DNA of 32,212 nt. Origin: Ruminococcus sp. GTDB taxonomy: Bacteria > Bacillota > Clostridia > Oscillospirales > Acutalibacteraceae. The position numbers and the translations under genes were made by a program. Location: the NCBI GenBank assembly GCA_004558485.1, contig SFCS01000018.1, forward strand, positions 1 through 32,212. Direction: 5' to 3'. Numbering within the stretch: position 1 is the stretch's first letter; the number at the start of each line of letters is the position of its first letter. Under the pieces are notes generated by a model, which saw only the letters and a list, made by a program, of their open reading frames with translations, was not told the DNA's origin and searched no databases. This document shows, one piece after another, positions 14,024 to 23,808 of this stretch.

Positions 14024-14051
14024 TTGACTTTTGCCGAATGCATGCTATAAT
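14024..14051 (+). promoter_or_regulatory. Sigma-A promoter of the AbrB-family gene
   Basis: TTGACT (14024-14029), 16-bp spacer, TATAAT (14046-14051), with an extended -10 (TGC before TATAAT). This is one of the best promoters in the window. The leader is short, about 25 nt, and contains the AAAAAGGAGG ribosome binding site. Confidence 0.8.
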
Positions 14052-14083
14052 ACAGGTGAATTGCAGAAAAAGGAGGTCATCAT

Positions 14084-14329
14084 ATGCGTTCAACGGGAAT
14101 TGTGCGTCGTATCGATCAGCTCGGACGGGTAACCATTCCGATGGAAACGCGCAACATACTGGGCATCAAGGTCAATGACTCTTTGGAAATTTTCACAGAG
14201 GACAACATGATCATTCTCAAAAAATACCAGCCCTGTTGCATTTTTTGCGGAAATGCGCGTGATGTCATGACCTTCAAGGGACAGAACATCTGCCCCGCCT
14301 GTATCAAGGAGATCTCCAGCAAATTGTAA
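14084..14329 (+). CDS. AbrB-family transition-state regulator with C-terminal zinc-ribbon-like motif
   Basis: This is a small DNA-binding regulator of 81 residues. Residues 1-48 (STGIVRRIDQLGRVTIPMETRNILGIKVNDSLEIF, then IILKKYQP) match the swapped-hairpin AbrB/SpoVT domain. AbrB proteins repress many stationary-phase and sporulation genes. The C-terminus departs from Bacillus AbrB and carries two Cys pairs, C52-x2-C55 and C70-x2-C73 (plus Cys51), spaced like a small zinc ribbon. This form is common in clostridia. ATG 14084 follows AAAAAGGAGGTC. The gene is monocistronic between its own promoter and the terminator at 14347. It could be a SpoVT-like rather than AbrB-like regulator; targets cannot be read from the sequence. 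Confidence 0.9.
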   Translation: MRSTGIVRRIDQLGRVTIPMETRNILGIKVNDSLEIFTEDNMIILKKYQPCCIFCGNARDVMTFKGQNICPACIKEISSKL

Positions 14330-14346
14330 GATACATAGAGAATGGT

Positions 14347-14380
14347 AAATGCCGTATGCTTGGTGCATACGGCATTTTTT
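14347..14380 (+). terminator. Terminator of the abrB-type gene, shared with nfnB end
   Basis: A perfect 13-bp stem (14347-14359 with 14365-14377), a TTGGT loop and a run of T to 14380 form a classic plus-strand terminator. It lies 3 bp from the stop of the converging nfnB. In the minus direction the hairpin is followed by only three T, so termination of the long operon there may be less efficient. Confidence 0.85.
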
Positions 14381-14382
14381 TG

Positions 14383-15777
14383 TTATTTATCCTGCAAATA
14401 TTCGTCGATCGCCTGTGCGGCGTTCTTTCCGGCACCCATCGCCAAAATGACGGTCGCAGCGCCGGTAACGGCGTCACCGCCGGCATAGACACCCGCAAGC
14501 GAGGTGCTGCCGGTTTGCTCGTCCGCAATGATGCCGCCCCACTTCTGCGTCTCCAGACCGGCGGTCGTGGACTTTATGAGCGGGTTCGGCGAGGTGCCGA
14601 TCGCCATGATAACGCAGTCACACGGGGTGTCGAAATCCGAGTTTTCTACGACCTCTGGACGGCGTCTGCCGGAGGCATCCGGTTCACCGAGCGCCATCTT
14701 TACACAGCGGATGCCGGAAACGAAGCCGTTTTCGTCGCCGAGAATGGCGGTGGGATTGGTGAGCAGCCTGAAGGAGATGCCCTCCTCCTCGGCGTGCTCG
14801 ACCTCCTCCTTACGGGCAGGCAACTCCTCCATGGAACGGCGGTACACAATGGAGACCTCTTTTGCACCGAGGCGCAGCGCGCTGCGGGCGGCGTCCATCG
14901 CCACATTGCCGCCGCCGACCACAACCACGCGCTCGGCGTGTTGAATCGGGGTTTCGCTGTCGGGACGGTAGGCTTTCATCAAATTTACACGGGTCAAAAA
15001 CTCGTTGGCGGAATACACCCCTTTGAGGTTTTCGCCGGGGATGCGCATAAACCGCGGCAGCCCCGCGCCAGAGCCGATAAACACCGCTTCAAACCCCTCA
15101 GAGGTCAAAAGCTCCTCGACGGTGATGGTTCTGCCGATAACGGTGTTGGTGGCGATTTCCACGCCGATCGCCCGCAGCCCGTCGATCTCCTTTTGCACGA
15201 TCGCCTTGGGCAGACGAAATTCCGGGATACCGTATACGAGCACGCCGCCCGCCGTGTGCAGTGCCTCAAACACCGTCACGGCATAGCCGCGCTTCGCAAG
15301 GTCACCGGCGCAGGCAAGTCCCGACGGGCCAGAACCGACCACTGCCACACGGTGACCGTTTTTCTCTATGGTCTGCTGTGCGGCGTCGCCGCCGTGCGCA
15401 TTGTGCCAATCGGCAACAAATCGCTCCAGTCTGCCGATGCCGACCGACTCACCCTTGATACCGCGTACACATTTTCCCTCACACTGATTTTCCTGCGGGC
15501 AAACGCGGCCGCAGACGGCGGGCAGAGAGCTTGCTTCGGAAATGACCGCATACGCGCCCGCAAAATCCCCCTCTGCCACCTTGGCGATGAACGCGGGGAT
15601 ATGTATGCGCACGGGACAGCCGGCAACACAGGGCATATTCTTGCAGTTTAAGCAGCGCTTTGCCTCGTCAATTGCCTGCTCTTGCGTATAGCCGAGCGCG
15701 ACCTCATCAAAATTGCGCCGCCGCACAGCGGGGGCTTGTGTCGGCATTTCGTTTTTCTTCGGGGACATGTTCGGCAT
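14383..15777 (-). CDS. NfnB-type NADPH-binding subunit of NADH-dependent ferredoxin:NADP+ oxidoreductase (GltD-like)
   Basis: This 464-residue flavoprotein resembles glutamate synthase small subunit. An N-terminal 4Fe-4S domain has CLNCKNMPCVAGCP and CGRVCPQENQCEGKC. The FAD-binding motif is VVGSGPSGLACAGDLAKRG and the NADPH-binding motif is VVVGGGNVAMDAARSAL. The C-terminal FAD motif is GVYAGGDAVTGAATVILAMGAG. With the NfnA-type gene directly upstream, the pair fits electron-bifurcating Nfn, which interconverts NADH plus reduced ferredoxin with two NADPH; the annotation glutamate synthase alone is less likely because no large subunit is present. The ATG at 15777 follows AAGGAGG and starts 1 nt after the nfnA stop; the longer open frame upstream is discarded. 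It is the last gene of the long operon. Confidence 0.88.
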   Translation of the reverse strand: MPNMSPKKNEMPTQAPAVRRRNFDEVALGYTQEQAIDEAKRCLNCKNMPCVAGCPVRIHIPAFIAKVAEGDFAGAYAVISEASSLPAVCGRVCPQENQCEGKCVRGIKGESVGIGRLERFVADWHNAHGGDAAQQTIEKNGHRVAVVGSGPSGLACAGDLAKRGYAVTVFEALHTAGGVLVYGIPEFRLPKAIVQKEIDGLRAIGVEIATNTVIGRTITVEELLTSEGFEAVFIGSGAGLPRFMRIPGENLKGVYSANEFLTRVNLMKAYRPDSETPIQHAERVVVVGGGNVAMDAARSALRLGAKEVSIVYRRSMEELPARKEEVEHAEEEGISFRLLTNPTAILGDENGFVSGIRCVKMALGEPDASGRRRPEVVENSDFDTPCDCVIMAIGTSPNPLIKSTTAGLETQKWGGIIADEQTGSTSLAGVYAGGDAVTGAATVILAMGAGKNAAQAIDEYLQDK

Positions 15778-15778
15778 A

Positions 15779-16621
15779 TCAGTGCGCCTCCTTGGTAAAC
15801 AGATGACAGGTCTCCTCATGCCGCCTGCGTTCAAACGGCTTATACATGGAGGAGCGGGCGATTGCCTCGTCAAAGTCAATGAGATGACCGTCAAATTCCG
15901 GCCCGTCCACACAGGCAAACTTCGTTTCGCCGCCGACCGTGAGGCGGCAGCCGCCGCACATACCGGTGCCGTCGATCATGATGGGGTTCATGCTGGCGAC
16001 CGTCTTGATGCCGTAATTCTTTGTCAGTGCGCAGACGAACTTCATCATGATGAGCGGTCCGATGGTGATGACCTCGTCATATTCCTCGCCGCTCTCGATC
16101 AACCGCCGCAGCGCGTCGGTCACCAGTCCCTTTTCACCGCACGAGCCGTCGTCACTCATGAGGAACAGGCGGTCGCTCACGGCACGAAATTCGTCCTCTA
16201 AGATCACAAGATCCTTGTTGCGGAAACCGATGATGGCATGTACCTCGGCGCCCTGTGCGTGAAACTTTTTTGCAACGGGCAGCGCGATGGCGCATCCGAC
16301 GCCGCCGCCGACCACGGCAACCTTTTTCTTGCCTTCGGTCTCGGTGGCTCTGCCGAGCGGACCGACAAAATCGTGAAGACAGTCGCCCTCGTTCAGATGA
16401 TTGAGCTTTTCCGTGGTAGCGCCGACGATCTGAAAAATGATGGTGACGCTGCCGGCGTCGGCATCATAGTCCGCGATCGTCAGCGGGATGCGCTCACCCG
16501 CATCATCCACGCGCAGGATGATGAACTGACCGGGCTGCGCCTTTTTTGCCACCGCCGGTGCATCAATTTCCATCAGCGTGACGGTCGGGTTCAATGTGCG
16601 TTTCTTCAGGATTTTGTACAT
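15779..16621 (-). CDS. NfnA-type FAD/NAD-binding subunit (ferredoxin-NADP reductase-like, [2Fe-2S])
   Basis: This 280-residue protein belongs to the sulfide dehydrogenase/NfnA/dihydroorotate dehydrogenase electron-transfer group. The FAD-binding segment is ERIPLTIADYD and the NAD-binding loop is VAVVGGGVGCAIALPVAKKF. The C-terminal [2Fe-2S] motif reads DGTGMCGGCRLTVGGETKFACVDGPEFDG, with three clustered Cys and an Asp ligand region as in NfnA. In Nfn this subunit oxidises NADH and bifurcates electrons with NfnB. The ATG at 16621 lies 14 bp after the V-ATPase D stop with GAAGGAGAGAGG between, so it is co-transcribed with the ATPase. PyrK is excluded by the adjacent nfnB and the absence of pyrD. 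Confidence 0.88.
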   Translation of the reverse strand: MYKILKKRTLNPTVTLMEIDAPAVAKKAQPGQFIILRVDDAGERIPLTIADYDADAGSVTIIFQIVGATTEKLNHLNEGDCLHDFVGPLGRATETEGKKKVAVVGGGVGCAIALPVAKKFHAQGAEVHAIIGFRNKDLVILEDEFRAVSDRLFLMSDDGSCGEKGLVTDALRRLIESGEEYDEVITIGPLIMMKFVCALTKNYGIKTVASMNPIMIDGTGMCGGCRLTVGGETKFACVDGPEFDGHLIDFDEAIARSSMYKPFERRRHEETCHLFTKEAH

Positions 16622-16635
16622 GTCCTCTCTCCTTC

Positions 16636-17244
16636 TTACTTCTTCTGTGCCTTGATGACTTTGAGACGGGCGAAATCCTCCCGTTCCTTTTCATCCAGTG
16701 CATCGGTAATAACTTTGACAGTACCGGTCAGGCGCGGAATAACGATATTTTTCAGCGCATTGGCGCGCTTTTGCGTCTTGCCGACGGCGATTGCCAGGCG
16801 GTATACGCTGTTTTCCACCTCGGCAAGCTCTGCTGTCAGATGCTTGACAAGATCGAATTTCATATACGCCTCATCCACCAGCGGCCCGGTTTCGCTGAAA
16901 CCGTAGTGCAGGCAAAGCGGCTGCGCGTGCAGCGACACCATCGGGATGTCCACGCCCATCACGCTGCGGCTGCGGATGGACAGCCCGTTTTCAAGCGGGA
17001 CGGAGTGGGCGATCTCCTCACACACACCGTATTTCACATTGGCGCGCTGCAGCGCGTCATATGCCTCGGCATAGGCGACATCGATGGAGGACTGAATGGC
17101 AGCCGCGCGGTCGATGAGCTGCATCATTTCCCGTGTGATGATGTTGCGCTTTCTGTCGAGCAGTTCGAAACCGACCTTGGCAAGATCCAGCGATTTTTTG
17201 GTGCTGATCAAGTTGCCTTTTGTCGGAAAAACCTGATTTGCCAA
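16636..17244 (-). CDS. ntpD: V/A-type ATPase subunit D (central stalk)
   Basis: Subunit D is the long coiled-coil rotor shaft inside the A3B3 head. The 202 residues begin FPTKGNLISTKKSLDLAKVGFELLDRKRNII, the characteristic V-ATPase D N-terminus, and end with the second helix (VGKTQKRANALKNIVIPRLTGTVKVI) and a basic KAQKK tail. The start is a TTG at 17244 behind AGGGGGAAC; no in-frame ATG precedes the conserved block. It is the last of the nine ATPase genes, 16 bp after subunit B. Confidence 0.94.
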   Translation of the reverse strand: MANQVFPTKGNLISTKKSLDLAKVGFELLDRKRNIITREMMQLIDRAAAIQSSIDVAYAEAYDALQRANVKYGVCEEIAHSVPLENGLSIRSRSVMGVDIPMVSLHAQPLCLHYGFSETGPLVDEAYMKFDLVKHLTAELAEVENSVYRLAIAVGKTQKRANALKNIVIPRLTGTVKVITDALDEKEREDFARLKVIKAQKK

Positions 17245-17260
17245 GTCCGTTCCCCCTATC

Positions 17261-18684
17261 TTATTCCGGCTCTACCAGCTCCGTTGCCAGAGAATTGGCC
17301 TCGGCAAGCGGCTTTTCCGGACAGTAATGCTTTTCGAGCAGCGCGTCGTCCACGCGGTCAAGCTCGCTTTTCGGCAGCGTGGACAAAAGCTGCCAACCGA
17401 GATCCAGCGTTTGCTCCAACGAGCGGTTTTCAAACTGCCCTTGGTTGACAAACCGCGTGTCGAACAGATGGCCGAACTGCAACAGCTTTTTGTCGTTTTC
17501 GGACAGTTCTTCCTCGCCGATGACGGACGCCAGCGAGCGCGCCTCCTGCACCTTGGCATAGGAGGCAAAAAGCTGGTTGGCAACGGCAGCGTGGTCGTCC
17601 CGTGTGAAGCCTTCGCCGATGCCGTCCTTCATCAGACGGGAAAGCGACGGCAGCACCGACACCGGCGGATACACACCGCTGTTGTCGAGCGCACGATCCA
17701 AAACGATCTGCCCTTCCGTGATATATCCGGTCAGATCCGGCACGGGATGGGTGATGTCGTCGTTGGGCATGGTCAGAATCGGGATCTGCGTGACCGATCC
17801 GCCACTGCCCTTGATCATGCCGGCGCGCTCATACAGCGACGCCAAATCGGAATACAGATAGCCGGGATAGCCCTTTCTGCCGGGGATTTCTCCCTTTGAG
17901 GAAGAAAACTCACGGCACGCCTCGGCATAGGAGGTCATATCGGTCATGATGACCAAAATGTGCATCCCGAGGTCGAACGCCAGGTATTCCGCGGCAGTCA
18001 ATGCGCAGCGCGGCGTCAGGATGCGTTCGATGATGGGGTCGTTGGACAGGTTAAGGAACATGGCCACGCGCCCCAAAACGCCGCTTTCTTCAAAGCTGCG
18101 TCGAAAATATTCAGCTACATCGTTTTTAACGCCCATGGCGGCAAAAACGACGGCGAAATTCTCGCCCTTTTCGTCCGAAATCTTCGCCTGCCGCACGATC
18201 TGCGCCGCCAACTCATTGTGGCGCATGCCCGAGCCGGAAAAGATCGGCAGCTTTTGTCCGCGGATGAGCGTTGCCATGCAGTCGATGGAGGAAATTCCGG
18301 TCTCGATATAGTTGCGGGGATACACGCGGGACACGGGGTTGATGGCACTGCCGTTGATGTCCCGCTGCTTGACGGGAAACACCGGCCCCAGTCCGTCGAT
18401 CGGTCTGCTCGCGCCGTCGAAAATGCGTCCCAAAAGCTCGGGAGAAAGCGGCATTTCGACGGGCTTACCTTCGAGATACACGCGGGTGTTGTCGAGCGAC
18501 ACGCCGGTCGTTCCCTCAAACACCTGAATGACGGCGCGCTCTCCTTCAAGCTGTACGACACGGCCTGTGCGGCATGTGCCGTCGTCGAGCAGGATGCGCA
18601 CCGTCTCCTCATAGCCCGCATTTTTAATGCCGTCAACGACAATGAGCGAGCCGCTGATTTCTTTTACACCGCGATATGCAATCG

Positions 18685-18688
<4 letters not shown>
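17261..18688 (-). CDS. ntpB: V/A-type ATPase subunit B (non-catalytic head subunit)
   Basis: This head subunit alternates with A in the hexamer. The 475 residues start MTIAYRGVKEISGSLIVVDGI. As expected for the non-catalytic subunit there is no Walker A GxxxxGKT; the equivalent loop reads FSGSGMRHNELAAQIVRQA. Family blocks EFSSSKGEIPGRKGYPGYLYSDLA, GSVTQIPILTMPNDDITHPVPDLTGYITEGQI and PPVSVLPSLSRLM are all intact. The start overlaps the subunit A stop by 4 bp (ATGA). The full length and preserved motifs indicate a functional protein. Confidence 0.96.
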
Positions 18689-20442
<1,754 letters not shown>

Positions 20443-20464
20443 ACCTTCGCTCCCTCTTTGCGAC

Positions 20465-21058
20465 TCATTCTATCGTCAGTCCGGAGGACGACGCAAACCA
20501 TGCGCGCTGTTCTTCGAGTCTTGTGTCCAGCGTATCGTCGAGGAAAATGTCCTTTTCGGCGTCATAGGCGCTGACGCCGCCGATGGTGATGTTCGCCGTG
20601 AACTCCGCCCGCGCGCCGTCGGGCAGCAGCGCTTTTATCTCCGCTGCGCGTTTCTCATCCCTGTCGGCGAAATAGTATACCGTGTTTGCAGATGCCTGCG
20701 CCTTGATCGCATCGACAGACGCGCGCAGGAACGGAAGATAGCGGTCACTTTCTGTAAAGGCAATGAGCTTTTCACGCGCTTCACCGAACAGCGTTTCCGT
20801 CATTTGCTGCCGCTGCTCCAACAGGTGGCGGCGTGCGGAAAACTCCCGTCTGGACATTTCAAGCCGCACCTGTCTTTGCAGCGATGCGTGCTCCTTGTCG
20901 ATCAGCGCTGCGGAGTCGGCAAGCGCCTTTTTCTCCGCAGCGGAGAGGCGCTCGCGCTTATAGGCAGTCACCTCTCTGTGTACCGCGCGGCTTTGCGCGG
21001 CAGCATGCTCGGTGATCGCCTGCATGAACTTAACGATTTTATCTTGATTTTCGGGCAT
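20465..21058 (-). CDS. ntpE: V/A-type ATPase subunit E (peripheral stalk)
   Basis: This peripheral-stalk subunit has 197 residues. The N-terminal half is a long charged helix (ITEHAAAQSRAVHREVTAYKRERLSAAEKKALADSAALIDKEHASLQRQVRLEMSRREFSARRHLLEQ, given here by its ends at about residues 10-80). The C-terminal half is mixed alpha/beta with the E-family pattern IGGVSAYDAEKDIFLDDTLDTRLEEQ. It pairs with the H/G coil encoded at 24839-25183. ATG 21058 follows CGGAGGAATC. Sequence conservation in this family is low, so the call rests on the fold pattern and its place between F and A. Confidence 0.85.
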   Translation of the reverse strand: MPENQDKIVKFMQAITEHAAAQSRAVHREVTAYKRERLSAAEKKALADSAALIDKEHASLQRQVRLEMSRREFSARRHLLEQRQQMTETLFGEAREKLIAFTESDRYLPFLRASVDAIKAQASANTVYYFADRDEKRAAEIKALLPDGARAEFTANITIGGVSAYDAEKDIFLDDTLDTRLEEQRAWFASSSGLTIE

Positions 21059-21071
21059 GAAGATTCCTCCG

Positions 21072-21386
21072 TTACCGATCTATACGAATACCGATGGCGT
21101 CGTGGACATAGCGGGCGATGGTATCCTTGATCCTGCCGTTGCCGTGCCGATCGGGGATCTCCACGATTAGCGGGCGGGAACGGTTGAGCTTCAGGTCATC
21201 CACAAGCGGCGTGCACAGCTTCACGAGCTTTTCCGTCATCAGCACAATGCCGATATCCTCGCGCTTTGCGGCGTTAAGCAGTGCCGTCTCAGTTTCCGCG
21301 CGTTCGTGCACGACCACGCCGTCTATTCCTGCCATACGCATACCGATGCAGGTATCCATGTTATCACTAATCAGAAAAAACTGCAT
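21072..21386 (-). CDS. V/A-type ATPase subunit F
   Basis: This central-stalk subunit binds D and helps regulate the motor (called NtpG in Enterococcus hirae). It has 104 residues with the F-family layout: MQFFLISDNMDTCIGMRMAGIDGVVVHERAE, then DIGIVLMTEKLVKLC, and RPLIVEIPDRHGNG near the C-terminus. The Rossmann-like core is complete. ATG 21386 follows AGAGGCAG. It is 11 bp from K upstream and 13 bp from E downstream. Confidence 0.92.
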   Translation of the reverse strand: MQFFLISDNMDTCIGMRMAGIDGVVVHERAETETALLNAAKREDIGIVLMTEKLVKLCTPLVDDLKLNRSRPLIVEIPDRHGNGRIKDTIARYVHDAIGIRIDR

Positions 21387-21397
21387 AAAGCTGCCTC

Positions 21398-21856
21398 TTA
21401 CAAAATCAGCATCATGATGGCAATGAGCAGTCCGTAAAGGCCGAAGCCTTCGCCGAGCGCCACGAAAATGATAGATTTACCGAAGGATTTGGGATCTTCC
21501 GCGGTCGCACCGATGGCGGCAGGCGCACCGGCAGCAACGGCAATGCCGCCGCCGATGCCGGCAAGACCGACAGCCAGCGCTGCGCCGATATATTTGAGGC
21601 CTTCCGCGATGCCGCCCGCAGAGGCAGTCTCCTCGGCGGCTGCCGCAGTCGTCGCCACGGTCTCGTCGGCATTGCTATCCGTATCCGCCGCAGCCATGAA
21701 CGGCATCGCGCAGCAAACGGCAATGATTGCCAGGATCGAAATAACATGCACGCGCATTGCCCGTTTCGGCGCAGCGCCCTTTTTCACCATCACAAATGCC
21801 ACGATGGCAGAGAGAATGACCAGAGCAACAGGAAGAACAAAATACAAAGCTTTCAT
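21398..21856 (-). CDS. ntpK: V/A-type ATPase subunit K (membrane rotor c-ring)
   Basis: This proteolipid forms the rotor ring in the membrane. It has 152 residues. The N-terminal part (1-55) has two hydrophobic segments split by a basic loop (KKGAAPKRAMR). An Ala/Glu/Thr-rich linker spans about 56-82. The true c-type hairpin is about 86-152: GLKYIGAALAVGLAGIGGGIAVAAG, polar loop EDPKSFGK, then FVALGEGFGLYGLLIAIMML. The ion-carrying carboxylate is Glu136. Only one Glu-bearing hairpin is present, so it is not the duplicated 4-helix c subunit of E. hirae. Residues that bind Na+ in the Ilyobacter c subunit (Gln32, Ser66) correspond by hand alignment to Val107 and Gly137. ATG 21856 follows GGGGG. 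Confidence 0.9.
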   Translation of the reverse strand: MKALYFVLPVALVILSAIVAFVMVKKGAAPKRAMRVHVISILAIIAVCCAMPFMAAADTDSNADETVATTAAAAEETASAGGIAEGLKYIGAALAVGLAGIGGGIAVAAGAPAAIGATAEDPKSFGKSIIFVALGEGFGLYGLLIAIMMLIL

Positions 21857-21877
21857 TTTTTATAACCCCCAATTTTT

Positions 21878-23803
21878 TTATGACAGTTTGACCGGTTCAA
21901 AAGGGCGTCCCTCGCCGATATAATAGCGGCTGAACATCTCATAGAACTGTAAACGCATGACCTGAATGGCGACAAGGAGCGCCTCCATCACCATCACAAG
22001 CCCGTTGCCGAGAATGACGGTGACGGTATAGCCGAATGTGCCGAAGATGTTTGCCAGGGCGAACACCGCCATCATCATGCCCGCGTGCACCAGCACGAAT
22101 GCGCCGACACGCAGGAAGGACATCGTGTTGGAAAGATAGGACAGCATCGTTTCAAAAAGCTCAAAAAAGTTTTGCAAAACGAAATCGCCGAAGCTTTCCG
22201 GCAGCCAGTCCTTCTTCCCCGCGACCAGCCTTCCGAGCGGTTCGCGCAGGAAAATAAAAAGCACGGGCAACACGATGAGCAGCAGTACATACAGTGGCGT
22301 CATCAAGTGCACCTTGAGCACTAACTGGCAGACAAGACCTGTCACAAGCGATGTGTAGAAGATCAGTCCGGCAACGCCGCTTGCGCCGAAAAGCCCGGTC
22401 TCGAAATCCCGCCGTCGCAGCGCGGACACGATATTGAGCAGCATGGAGACCACGATGAGCACAAAACCGATGGCGACCGCCGTGACGATGATGCGCGTCG
22501 CCGTTGCCGACGCCATGACCTCGACGGGCTTTTCATTCAGTCCGAAAAGGGCTTTATACAAAGGGTCGAGCAGGTGTTCAAAGCCGAACACCGAGCCGTA
22601 GACAAGGCCGAACACCGACGAGCTGATGCCGCACGGAATGAGGATCCTGCCGATGTCCATTTTCTTGAATTTCCACATCAGCCAACCGACCAGTGCCACC
22701 AACAGTCCCTGTCCCACATCGCCGAACATCACGCCGAACAGCAGTGTATAGGTGATGGCGACAAAGGCGGTGGGATCGATCTCGTTATAGCACGGCAGCC
22801 CGTACATGCCGACGAGATATTCAAACGGGCGGAAGATGCGCCGGTTTTTCAGCGCGACCGGCGGCGTGTGCCGTCCATCCTCCTCGGCGCGTTTGAAGGA
22901 AACGGTGATGTCGGCAATGTCCGCCATGCGCTTTTTGAGCGTTTCCTCCTCGCTCGCCAGCACCCAGCCGTTGAGCGTAAACTTGTCGGCATAGCGCGCG
23001 GCATATCGCCGAATGTCAAAGCAGACAGAGAGCTGTTGCAGACAGGCATAAACGCCGCTGCACTCCTCCCCCTTTTCTTTCCAAAGCGCCTGCAGCCGCA
23101 CTGCTGTGTCGGCGCGTTCTTTTTGCAGTGCCTCGGTCTTGGCTGTCATTTCCTCCAGGATCTCCTCCGGCGTTCCCTCAACATCCGGAATGTGCATCCG
23201 CTCGAAATACATGCTCGAAAAGATGCGATCGACCTCCTCGGCGAAATCCACAGGGGCAAAATAGACACCCCAATAGTATGCCGTGTCGCAAACACCGGGG
23301 AAAAACAGCACATAGGGATTGTCGTCATATGCGCTGAGCTTGCGGTAGCTTTCGAGCGGCAGTCTGCCGAAACGCACCTTGATTGTCTTGCAGTGCAGCA
23401 CACTTTCAAAGTCGATGTTCAGACCGCGCAGATGTTCAAACTGCTCGCGTTCCGCCTTCAGCGTCGCAATCTTATCGTCACAGGCGTTGCGCGCCGCGGT
23501 GATCTCGTCGACATCGGCGACAAACGCATTGGCAAAGTCGATAGCCTCCGCGTCCGACAGCCTTGCCGCTTTGGCGTTTGCATCCGGCTTTAGACCGGCG
23601 TTTTGTAAACAGCCGTGCAGGGCGGACAGCGGCGCTGTAAACGGATTTTCCTCGTGCACGACCGAAAAGGCAGAGGTGTCAGAATAATAGGACAGGGTGT
23701 CATCCGGCTGAAAAACGCCGCTCTCGCCGCACGCGCGCGTGACAGCACCGAGCGCCTCCAAGCTGCCGCTGATATTCACAAGCTTCATCTTTGAAACAGC
23801 CAC
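21878..23803 (-). CDS. ntpI: V/A-type ATPase subunit I (membrane stator, a-subunit)
   Basis: This stator subunit holds the ion half-channels beside the K ring. It has 641 residues. The N-terminal ~320 are soluble with coiled coils (AARNACDDKIATLKAEREQFEHL; EMTAKTEALQKERADTAVRLQAL). The C-terminal half has about seven membrane segments, starting near TAFVAITYTLLFGVMFGDVGQGLL. The functional Arg residues expected in the last helices are visible in LSNTMSFLRVGAFVLVHAG and in IQVMRLQFYEMFSRYYIGEGRPFEPVKLS. The start is GTG at 23803 behind AAAGGAGG. It follows subunit C by 5 bp; C lies before I here, unlike the E. hirae ntp order. Confidence 0.95.
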   Translation of the reverse strand: MAVSKMKLVNISGSLEALGAVTRACGESGVFQPDDTLSYYSDTSAFSVVHEENPFTAPLSALHGCLQNAGLKPDANAKAARLSDAEAIDFANAFVADVDEITAARNACDDKIATLKAEREQFEHLRGLNIDFESVLHCKTIKVRFGRLPLESYRKLSAYDDNPYVLFFPGVCDTAYYWGVYFAPVDFAEEVDRIFSSMYFERMHIPDVEGTPEEILEEMTAKTEALQKERADTAVRLQALWKEKGEECSGVYACLQQLSVCFDIRRYAARYADKFTLNGWVLASEEETLKKRMADIADITVSFKRAEEDGRHTPPVALKNRRIFRPFEYLVGMYGLPCYNEIDPTAFVAITYTLLFGVMFGDVGQGLLVALVGWLMWKFKKMDIGRILIPCGISSSVFGLVYGSVFGFEHLLDPLYKALFGLNEKPVEVMASATATRIIVTAVAIGFVLIVVSMLLNIVSALRRRDFETGLFGASGVAGLIFYTSLVTGLVCQLVLKVHLMTPLYVLLLIVLPVLFIFLREPLGRLVAGKKDWLPESFGDFVLQNFFELFETMLSYLSNTMSFLRVGAFVLVHAGMMMAVFALANIFGTFGYTVTVILGNGLVMVMEALLVAIQVMRLQFYEMFSRYYIGEGRPFEPVKLS

Positions 23804-23808
23804 ATCGG

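Noticed and set aside
14383..15777. Glutamate synthase small subunit (gltD)
   Set aside because: The fold is the same, but no large subunit gene is present and an NfnA-type gene is immediately upstream, which favours NfnB.
15779..16621. PyrK-type dihydroorotate dehydrogenase electron-transfer subunit
   Set aside because: No pyrD or other pyrimidine-synthesis gene is adjacent, whereas the nfnB-type partner is.
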